Of a DNA stretch of 64,000 nt, positions 29,309 through 36,106 are shown in pieces (position 1 is the first letter of the stretch; the number at the start of each line of letters is the position of its first letter). The notes below the pieces were generated by a model. That model made no database searches. It saw only the letters and a list, made by a program, of their open reading frames with translations, and was not told the DNA's origin. The position numbers and the translations under genes were made by a program. Source of the stretch: Planctomyces sp. SH-PL14 (GTDB lineage: Bacteria > Planctomycetota > Planctomycetia > Planctomycetales > Planctomycetaceae); contig NZ_CP011270.1 in NCBI RefSeq assembly GCF_001610835.1, forward strand, positions 8,183,256 to 8,247,255, in the 5' to 3' direction.

Positions 29309-31618
29309 TCACGCCGTCCAGAGTTCCTTCAGGAGGCGGGTCACTTCGTCTGCCCCCTTGTCCGGGACGAGGGCCGTGTTGGCGATTCCCGCGACGACGC
29401 GCGTGAGATGGTGGTCGACGCGGCCTGTGGTTCCCGTGGCTCCCCACGTCGCACCCTCGGGAGCCGTGAGATAGACCGAGAACGTCCGATGTCCGCTGCC
29501 GGGGCGCTCGCCGATGACGTGGATCAGGGCCCGGCGGCCGTCGAGACCGGCGAAGAGGGCTTCCCCGATCCGGTACCCCGCCCTCACCCGTCCGGAGCGG
29601 ACGACGAGATGCTCGGGGGCCACGCGGAAATTCTCCCGCAACAGGCTGGAGCGGAGCGTCTCGAGGAATGGCTGCAGCTGCTGACGGTCCATAATCGCCA
29701 AGGCGTTGAGGCCGTCTGAGATCACGACTTGGACGTCATAGCGTCCGGCGTGTCGTTCCTTGAGCGCGGCGAGCGACATCGCCGCGGGCTCGCTCAGCGT
29801 CTCCCCGGTTTCGGGATGCAGGATGTAGTCGCGGCGATCGGCTGACCGCGTCGCCAGGAGCGTGGCGGCCGGAATCGACGGGGTGAAGCGGTCGTCGAAT
29901 TCGGCCCAGATGCTCTCCTTCGAGTCGTCGTAGATCCGGCGGATCTCCTGGCGAAGACGCGGCGCGAGGTCCGACGGCCGCTCTCCCCACCCTTCCGCGA
30001 GGAACAGGCCCCGCCCCCGGACGGCGGCCATGCCGGCCCGGCCTTCGGCGAGGATCGCGTCGTCCGGGCGGTCGTCGTGTTTCCGCCGGCAATACTGGAG
30101 GTAGACCCACAGCGGATCGCCGAAGTGCTCCGTCGGGCGGCCCGACTCGTCGATCACGCCGAGCTCCTGGAAGAACCGCCACATCCGGTCATTGACCTTG
30201 CAGCCGAACTTCTCCCGCAGCCGGACGTGGTCCTGGTAGCCGGTCGTCAGGTAGCCGAGCATCGGGTCGATCTTGGTCGGCAGCGCCATGAGGTAGGCGG
30301 GCTGGGCCGGGACGAGCTGCTCAAGGCACCAGTCGAGATCGTCGAGCGAGACGCTCATGTGGAGCGTCGAGCAGACGTCGAGACCGATGCACAGGCCGTG
30401 CAGCTTCCCCATAACGATGTCTTCGAGGCAGCAGCGGACGAGCTGCTCGCGGGTCCGGAAGACCTCGGGGCCGATGAACCCCGCCACGTCGTTGAGGTGG
30501 ACCCACGGGCGTCCGGGGTGCCCCGCCCGGGCACGGGCCGCCGCTACCTTCTGCGAGAGGAGCCGCGCGAAGCCGTACTTCCGCGACTCGTGCAGCACCA
30601 TGTCGAAGCCGTGGCCGTGGCCGTTCGTGAAGTCCGCCCCCTGGCCAGTCTCGAAGTACAGCCCGTACGGTCCCGTCCGGCTCTCGGCGTACCGGAGCAT
30701 CTTCTCGAGCGTGAGATCGAAGGTTGCGTTGGCGGTGTCGCTTCCAGCGATGCTCTGGAACCAGAGTGCGGTCGATCCCGGCTCGGTTCGCTCGACCTCG
30801 GCCTGGACGTCGATATGCGCCAGGACGCAGTGCGGCAGGGCGTCCGTCAGCTCGAAGACTTCCAGGACCTCCCGCAGCGTCCGCTCGATCGCGGCGACCG
30901 ATCTAGGGTCGCTGGAGACGGGGTTGTTTCCCAGGACCACGTCTCCGACTGCGTACGAGAACCCGCACAGGACCTGCCAGCGGATGTCGTCAACGTTGTC
31001 GGTTGGTGAATTGGGCTGGATCCGTGCGCCGAGGTATCCCTTCGCGCCGATCTGCGAGCCGGGGAGCGGATGGAAGACGCGGGCTCCGAGGGTGGTCAGC
31101 TCGGCGTTCGTCAGAAGCTTGACGAGGCAGCCGATGACGTCGCTCGACAGGCCCGGCAGGACCATGTGGATCGCCGGCTCGTCCTGGGTGAGGAGAAAGG
31201 TCTTGAGCTCCGCGAAGGTCCAGCCGCTCAGCCGCGTCTGCACGGCGGGGTCGAGGCTCGACTGGAGATGCCGGTAGAGATCGTCGATGAGGGGGGGATG
31301 GGCGTCGATCTCTCCGAGCTTCGTCTGGAGGAGGATCTGGCGTGCGTGGGACCGCTCGTTGTCATCGGCGGCGGCGACTCCGACGATCGCGTCTCCCTCC
31401 TTGAACTCGTTGGCGGAGCCGAGGATTCGCTTGTAGAGGGTGTCGTCGAACCGCCCGGTGACGCGCTGCACGTATTGGGCGACGCCTTCATCGGGCTGCG
31501 GGGAGGCGAGCGGATCGCGGCTTCCTTCGCCCCAGGCCCAGGGAGTCGACAGGAGGGCGAGCGAGCCGCCGGTGAGCGAGGCGATAAACTCTCTGCGGGT
31601 CCATGACGGCGCGGTCAT
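29309..31618 (-). CDS. eutBC: Single-chain ethanolamine ammonia-lyase (EutB-EutC fusion) with Tat-like leader
   Basis: 769 residues from the ATG at 31618, with GGAGAA just upstream. Residues 1-35 look like a twin-arginine signal (TRREFIASLTGGSLALLSTP). About 45-510 are EutB: VKLLTNAELTTLGARVFHPLPGSQIGAKGYLGARIQPNSPTDNVDD, with Arg199, Gln201, Asn232, Glu323 and Asp414 matching by motif the substrate-binding residues known for E. coli EutB. About 590-769 are EutC: DVQVVISDGLNALAI, VIGERPGSGHRTFSVYLT and the B12-contacting C-terminus. The enzyme deaminates ethanolamine to acetaldehyde and ammonia using adenosylcobalamin. Fusion and an export signal are both unusual, because EutB and EutC are normally separate cytoplasmic subunits. 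No other eut gene is nearby. Copy C of the repeat begins 111 bp upstream. Confidence 0.93.
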   Translation of the reverse strand: MTAPSWTRREFIASLTGGSLALLSTPWAWGEGSRDPLASPQPDEGVAQYVQRVTGRFDDTLYKRILGSANEFKEGDAIVGVAAADDNERSHARQILLQTKLGEIDAHPPLIDDLYRHLQSSLDPAVQTRLSGWTFAELKTFLLTQDEPAIHMVLPGLSSDVIGCLVKLLTNAELTTLGARVFHPLPGSQIGAKGYLGARIQPNSPTDNVDDIRWQVLCGFSYAVGDVVLGNNPVSSDPRSVAAIERTLREVLEVFELTDALPHCVLAHIDVQAEVERTEPGSTALWFQSIAGSDTANATFDLTLEKMLRYAESRTGPYGLYFETGQGADFTNGHGHGFDMVLHESRKYGFARLLSQKVAAARARAGHPGRPWVHLNDVAGFIGPEVFRTREQLVRCCLEDIVMGKLHGLCIGLDVCSTLHMSVSLDDLDWCLEQLVPAQPAYLMALPTKIDPMLGYLTTGYQDHVRLREKFGCKVNDRMWRFFQELGVIDESGRPTEHFGDPLWVYLQYCRRKHDDRPDDAILAEGRAGMAAVRGRGLFLAEGWGERPSDLAPRLRQEIRRIYDDSKESIWAEFDDRFTPSIPAATLLATRSADRRDYILHPETGETLSEPAAMSLAALKERHAGRYDVQVVISDGLNALAIMDRQQLQPFLETLRSSLLRENFRVAPEHLVVRSGRVRAGYRIGEALFAGLDGRRALIHVIGERPGSGHRTFSVYLTAPEGATWGATGTTGRVDHHLTRVVAGIANTALVPDKGADEVTRLLKELWTA

Positions 31619-32624
31619 TTGCTTCTCCGGGACCTTGCGACGCGCGAGCAATCGGATGATATCGCGAGGGGGCTATTGGGTGGAATTCGTGTACGACGAC
31701 GTGCGGTTCAACATCGCTGGCTCAACCGGGGTCCAGGGGCTCGCCCTGGTGCGGAGTGCAGAGGGGCCTGTATCGTTTTTTGGGGCCCTTTGCCCGCCCG
31801 AGGCCTGACCGTCGAGAGATGTCTGAAGGAGCACGTGTCCAAGCGCGGACCACGTGCCGGATGCCCCCTCACCAACCCGTGGGGAGTCCAGAGCAGGCGT
31901 GGAGCCCTCGACGCCGGTTCCACAAAGGGGACGTCCGTTGCTTACCACGGTTCCTCATGGAAGCGCCTCCGGCGGCAAGGGGGTGAGACCCCCTTGACCC
32001 CAAGCGGCCGTGGCACATTGGGTTTGAGCTAACGCGCTACGCCGGCAGGGACGCAGTTCGAGCCGACGATCGCCGCACCCCGACCACTACGAGCCAAGAT
32101 GGAATTCTCACCGGGAAGGCGCAATTTTAGACTGGCTCTCTGCGCGCCATTGCGGCACTTTTTGATCAGATCCGCGGCAGCCTCCGATCGCCCGTATGAT
32201 CTGAAGGGGCGGCTTCAGCCGGCGCGTCCTAACAAACGTTCCAATGCGAGAAAAAGTCATCTTGATAGTCGCATCAGACGATCCTAACTTGCGCCGACCC
32301 TGAACGACTTCTTATGCCGGATGAAGACCGTGAGGGGCGAGAAGTTCCTGGTGGTCTCCGGTGCGGAAGAGAGTGAAGGCTGCGGGCTCGTCTGATTCGC
32401 ATTAGGGCCTCATCTCGTGTCGAGCAGACCGATCCGTCGACGGTTTCACCGTTGCCGCGGACCGGCGTGGAAGCGGCGCGAGCGGGAGAATTGCGACGGT
32501 CCGACGGCATTCTTCCAACGGCGGCGTCCGGAACACGTTGGGCCAGTGAGGTCAGCCAGCGGTTCTCTCCTGCTGACGTCAGCCGGATTCTCTTTCGTGG
32601 CGGTCGACCGGCGCCGAGGTTGAG
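31619..32624. other. Long divergent intergenic region containing repeat copy C
   Basis: About 1 kb without a supported gene lies between the divergent eutBC and EAL-HDOD genes. The first third is the dispersed repeat (31729-32055). The remainder (32056-32624) has lower GC around 32100-32290 and no ORF with protein-like composition. Promoters for both neighbours must be here; none could be assigned with confidence. Confidence 0.5.
31729..32055. repeat. Dispersed ~327-bp repeat, copy C
   Basis: Third copy, same orientation. It matches copy A through CCCGAGGCCTGACCGTCGAG, GTGTCCAAGCGCGGACCACG, TGCCGGATGCCCCCTCACCA, TACCACGGTTCCTCATGGAA and CCTCCGGCGGCAAGGGGGTG. It diverges near 31756-31790, where a T-run interrupts the family sequence. 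Confidence 0.85.
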
Positions 32625-33821
32625 ATGCGCGACGTTTACGTGGCACGACAGCCGATCTTCGATCGCCAGCAGCAGGTCTATGCCTACGAAGTCCTGTTCC
32701 GGAACAGCCAGGAGAACCGGGCTGTCATCGACGACGCCTCTCGCGCGACGTCCGAGCTGCTGTCGAATGCGTTCGTCACCATCGGACTGGACCGGATCGT
32801 CGGCACCGCTCCCGCATTCATCAATCTGACGCGGGAGTTCTTTACGGGAGAGTTGCCGCTGCCGATGGCGTCCGAGCGGCTGGTCCTCGAGGTGCTGGAA
32901 GACATCGAGATCGATGAGCCGCTTGTCCGCGGCGTTCAGAAACTCGTCGACGACGGATTCCGGATTGCACTGGACGACGTCGTCTTCGAGGAACGGCTGC
33001 GTCCGCTTCTGCCGCTCGCGACATTCGTGAAGGTCGAGCTCCCCCGCGTACCGCGCGACGAGTGGGGGCGGCAGCTGGAGCAGTTTCGTGAGTACGACGT
33101 CACGGTCCTCGCGGAAAAGGTCGAAACGCAGGAGGACTTCGATCTCTGCCGCCAGCTCGGCTACGACCTGATGCAGGGCTACTTCTTCTCGCGGCCGCAG
33201 ATGCTGACGAGCCGGGAGGTGCCGGGGGGACAATTGGCCCTCCTGCAGCTCATGGGACAACTCAATCGCCCGGACGTGACGATCGAGGACATTGAACGGA
33301 CGCTGCGGACCGACGCCAACCTCAGCTTCAAGCTGCTGCGATTCATCAACTCAGCCCGCTGCGGGGTGCCGCGGCGTGTGGAATCGCTTCACCAGGCGAT
33401 CCAGTTCCTCGGGCTGCGGGGGGTCCGGTCGCTGGTGATGATCGTGTCGACGTCGAACCTCACCTGCCAGCGCCCCGAGACTCTCCGCAATGCGACATTG
33501 CGGGCTCTGCTGTGCGAAAAGCTCGGCCGTCGGGTCCCCGGCTGCGACTCGAGCGCCTGTTACATGGCGGGGCTGGTGTCGGCGCTCGACGCTGTCCTCG
33601 ACATGCCCTTCGAGGAGATCGCGAAGCTCCTTCCCCTCTCGGAAGAGATCCTGGGGGCCGTCGCTCACCGCATGGGACCGATCGGCGAGGTCGTGCGATG
33701 CGCCGAGTCGCATGAACGGGTGGAGCGCTCCGCAGACCGCAAGTGCGGGAACCTCAGCGGGGAAGAGGTCCGAGCCTGCTACCTGGAATCGCTGGCCGAC
33801 ATCGGCGAGATATTTGCCTGA
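32625..33821 (+). CDS. EAL-HDOD signalling protein (YuxH type), degenerate EAL domain
   Basis: 398 residues. Residues 1-200 form an EAL-like domain with the YuxH-type opening VYVARQPIFDRQQQVYAYEVLFR. The EAL motif is Glu22-Val-Leu, and the metal-binding DDFG loop is DDVV (ALDDVVFEE). The AEG-V-E segment is AEKVET, so cyclic-di-GMP hydrolysis is doubtful although some acidic ligands remain. Residues ~205-385 are an HDOD domain (LLQLMGQLNRPDVTIEDIERTLRTDANLSFKLLRFINSA...), a helical signalling module lacking HD catalytic residues. Such proteins act in regulation through c-di-GMP sensing or protein contacts. It stands alone on the plus strand; partners are unknown. Confidence 0.93.
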   Translation: MRDVYVARQPIFDRQQQVYAYEVLFRNSQENRAVIDDASRATSELLSNAFVTIGLDRIVGTAPAFINLTREFFTGELPLPMASERLVLEVLEDIEIDEPLVRGVQKLVDDGFRIALDDVVFEERLRPLLPLATFVKVELPRVPRDEWGRQLEQFREYDVTVLAEKVETQEDFDLCRQLGYDLMQGYFFSRPQMLTSREVPGGQLALLQLMGQLNRPDVTIEDIERTLRTDANLSFKLLRFINSARCGVPRRVESLHQAIQFLGLRGVRSLVMIVSTSNLTCQRPETLRNATLRALLCEKLGRRVPGCDSSACYMAGLVSALDAVLDMPFEEIAKLLPLSEEILGAVAHRMGPIGEVVRCAESHERVERSADRKCGNLSGEEVRACYLESLADIGEIFA

Positions 33822-34041
33822 CCCGCGCTGTGGGGAGTGAGAGCAGCTGGGTTGCGGAGGAACCGCGCTCCACGAGAGAGACTCGCGGGCCGCTTCACGG
33901 GCTCCTCGCCTTCACGGCCCACAAATCGCTGAATGCACCCGTCCGAGTGCGGGCCGGCTCAAAGTCGTTGACAAGCGGGAAACCGCGTGGGTATATCCCC
34001 AGCATCAGTCTCAGGGGCCGTGTCACGGGAGGCATCGGCAC

Positions 34042-34674
34042 ATGGCCGAACACCATCAGCACGAGTTGCATGCCGCGCTGCGGCAGGAGATCGTGGAATC
34101 GCAGAAGTCGCAGGCCGACTTCCTGAAGTGGAAGCTGATCGCCGGGGCGGCGGTCTCCTCGGTCGCGTTGGGAGTGCACCTTCCCGACGGAAAGGTCGCG
34201 GACAGCGTCCGGTCGCTTCTCTGTCTTGTCCCGCTGATCTGTGCCTACGTCGACCTGATCAGCCTGCACATCATGATCCGCATCATGACGATCGGGATCT
34301 TTCTCCGTCGCTCGGGGGACCTCTACGAAAACTTCACGTTCGAGGTGCGGGAGAAGGCGGCGTCCAACCCATTCATTTTCGAGGCGGTCGCTCTTCACGG
34401 CTCGAGCATGGTGTTCAGCGCCCTGATCTTCCTGCTTGGCTGGACCGGGTCTCCGAACGCTTCACTCGCAACATGGGTGGCGAACGGCTACATGATCGCC
34501 GGTCTGTTTGGCGTCTTTGTGACGGCGTTCTCGTGGCTGTTCTACAACAGTCGGATCGAGAAGGTCCTCAGCACGTCGGAGCAGGTGTTCAAAACACTCG
34601 GTCTCGGTCCGCGGGCCGCCAGCAGTCCTCAGACGGCCTCACCGCGACGGGAGACGTCTTCGGAGCTGCGGTGA
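34042..34674 (+). CDS. Integral membrane protein, unknown function
   Basis: 210 residues. A hydrophilic His/Glu/Gln-rich N-terminus (1-28) precedes hydrophobic segments at about 30-48, 58-88, 113-134 and 145-170. A short Ser/Ala/Pro-rich C-terminal tail follows. The sequence LICAYVDLISLHIMIRIMTIGIFLRRSG between the second and third helices is distinctive, but I do not recognise the family. It is the last clearly chromosomal protein gene before tRNA-Leu and the accessory region. Confidence 0.78.
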   Translation: MAEHHQHELHAALRQEIVESQKSQADFLKWKLIAGAAVSSVALGVHLPDGKVADSVRSLLCLVPLICAYVDLISLHIMIRIMTIGIFLRRSGDLYENFTFEVREKAASNPFIFEAVALHGSSMVFSALIFLLGWTGSPNASLATWVANGYMIAGLFGVFVTAFSWLFYNSRIEKVLSTSEQVFKTLGLGPRAASSPQTASPRRETSSELR

Positions 34675-34776
34675 AACGAAGCCCAGGGGCCAGGCAAGTC
34701 CGGCACGTCCCAGACAATCTTCCCGCCGCTGGTGACCGACCGGCGCGCATCCTCACGGGCCAGGATGCGAAAGCCA

Positions 34777-34858
34777 TGCGAGAGACAGGAGTCGAACCTG
34801 CACGAGTTTCCCCGCTAGATCCTAAGTCCAGTGCGTCTGCCAGTTCCGCCACTCTCGC
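34777..34858 (-). tRNA. tRNA-Leu (anticodon UAG)
   Basis: On the minus strand the acceptor arms GCGAGAG (34852-34858) and CTCTCGC (34778-34784) pair perfectly. The anticodon loop CUUAGGA gives UAG between arms CUGGA and UCUAG. A long variable arm (CGGGGAAACUCG), as in leucine tRNAs, and a normal T-arm with GGTTCGACTCC are present. The 3' CCA is not encoded (genomic ATGG). The accessory region begins on its 5' side, not at the 3' end where tRNA-targeting integrases normally insert. Confidence 0.93.
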
Positions 34859-34957
34859 TGGAGCTGCAAGCACATTGAAGTGACATTGCGGCTAAGGATT
34901 TGCGGCGATTCACGTCGAATCCCGCATTGGAGCGGCATTCTACTCACATTGGGCTGA

Positions 34958-35191
34958 TGCGGCCAACGACAGTACCAAAACAGTACCACGGGCCATCCAG
35001 TCCCGCTCGGGCGGCAAAACCTACGCCGAGACCCGGTCTTGGACGTCTTCCTTCCGACACTTGAGTCGGCGGCTCTACGCCGAACGCTGAATGTTCGTGG
35101 GAAGCAAAACGGCGCTCCGGAAAAGCGGGACGATGCTTCCGTTCCATTCACAGGAGCGGAGGACACGCATGCTTCGTCCAGCGACTACTGA
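34958..35191 (+). pseudogene. Possible 3' remnant of a truncated gene at the left edge of the accessory region
   Basis: A frame open from a stop at 34955-34957 to a TGA at 35189-35191 reads ...LGRQNLRRDPVLDVFLPTLESAALRRTLNVRGKQ..., which has protein-like composition but no plausible start. It ends 23 nt inside the following ORF, as genes in an operon do. It could be the tail of a gene cut when the element inserted or decayed, for example an integrase, though nothing in it proves that. Two CAGTACC direct repeats lie at 34970-34976 and 34981-34987. Confidence 0.25.
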
Positions 35192-35555
35192 CGGGACAGA
35201 TGATATCGACCCGGAACTCTTCGAAGAGGCCATTGCCCGACGCTGCGGCAACCTGACCTCTGACGCCGCCAAGGAAGTGTGTCTGTCCGCGAAAGAACTC
35301 CTCGGCAATCAGCCCACCGGCGAGCTGTCCCCTGCGGACTACCAGCGTGCCTTTGAAAAGGCGTACCTGATGCGAGTCCGAAGACGCATCGATCTTGGCG
35401 GAGAGTTTCGCAACAACGAAGGAGAAAATCATGGTGACGCTTCAGTCGCGGCTCTCTGTTGCAATTGCCAGCCTGAAAGCACGGCGTCCAGTCGACATTT
35501 TCCGGCTGATTTCGGACCTGCGAGTGACCGCGGGCGACATCGCGACGTTTCTTGA
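35169..35555 (+). CDS. Small hypothetical protein overlapping the cysteine-dioxygenase-like gene
   Basis: 128 residues from the ATG at 35169, which has GGAG and CGGAGGA upstream. The first ~85 residues are acidic and helical (DIDPELFEEAIARRCGNLTSDAAKEVCLSAKELL...ELSPADYQRAFEKAYLMRVRRRIDLGGEF) and look like a real protein. The last ~40 residues overlap the start of the next gene in another frame and have poor composition. So either the two genes overlap by about 125 nt, or a frameshift has extended this one. No family recognised. Tight linkage suggests it works with the dioxygenase-like protein. Confidence 0.55.
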   Translation: MLRPATTDGTDDIDPELFEEAIARRCGNLTSDAAKEVCLSAKELLGNQPTGELSPADYQRAFEKAYLMRVRRRIDLGGEFRNNEGENHGDASVAALCCNCQPESTASSRHFPADFGPASDRGRHRDVS

Positions 35556-36012
35556 GCCTCCCAACGGTAACCCTTACGGCAGGAGGCTCATTCTCAGCGA
35601 AGGCGGCATCGAAGTTCTGCTGATGAACTGGGCGTCGAAGCACGAGTGTGCGCCGCATGACCACGGCGCGTCGTTTGGATTCATCCGAATCCTCAACGGA
35701 ACGGCCCGGGAACGTCGCTTCACATTGCGAGCGGGGAAGCTTGAGCTCCTGACGGATGTCGAGCGCACCAGCGCACGGCCCATCTTCGTGAAGGCACCGA
35801 CCATCCACTCAATGATCAATCCGCACGATGCGCCCCTAATCACGCTTCACGCCTACGCGCCTGCGATCCATGGTATGAAGGTCTACGATCCGCTTCGATG
35901 CGTCGGATGTGTTGTCCGCGACACGTGCGGCGCATGGCTTCCAACGCCCGAAGAGAGACTCGCAGAATTCTCGCTCGGATTCGCCTCGGAACAAACCAGT
36001 TCTGCGGGTTGA
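35431..36012 (+). CDS. Cysteine-dioxygenase-like cupin protein
   Basis: 193 residues from the ATG at 35431, preceded by GAAGGAG 6 nt upstream. The cupin iron site is visible as HECAPHDHGAS (His76, His78) and a later His (126 or 140) in APTIHSMINPHDAPLITLHAYAP. The segment FGFIRILNGTARERRF and the ending GMKVYD match the bacterial cysteine dioxygenase fold. The Cys that cross-links to Tyr in mammalian enzymes is not present (Phe in its place), as is usual in bacteria. It would oxidise L-cysteine or a related thiol to the sulfinate with O2, using non-haem Fe(II). On a metal-resistance element it could influence thiol pools, which is inference. Confidence 0.82.
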   Translation: MVTLQSRLSVAIASLKARRPVDIFRLISDLRVTAGDIATFLEPPNGNPYGRRLILSEGGIEVLLMNWASKHECAPHDHGASFGFIRILNGTARERRFTLRAGKLELLTDVERTSARPIFVKAPTIHSMINPHDAPLITLHAYAPAIHGMKVYDPLRCVGCVVRDTCGAWLPTPEERLAEFSLGFASEQTSSAG

Positions 36013-36106
36013 CACCTTTCGGAAATCCTCATTGGATCGGCATCCGGATTGATGCCCTTGGCTTTTAGCCCGCCGTGAACGCTGCCGCTCCCCAGTGCTG
36101 TCGGGT

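Noticed and set aside
34859-35168. Integrase gene next to tRNA-Leu
   Set aside because: No frame shows a tyrosine-recombinase motif (R...HxxR...Y); only a possible remnant frame was noted.
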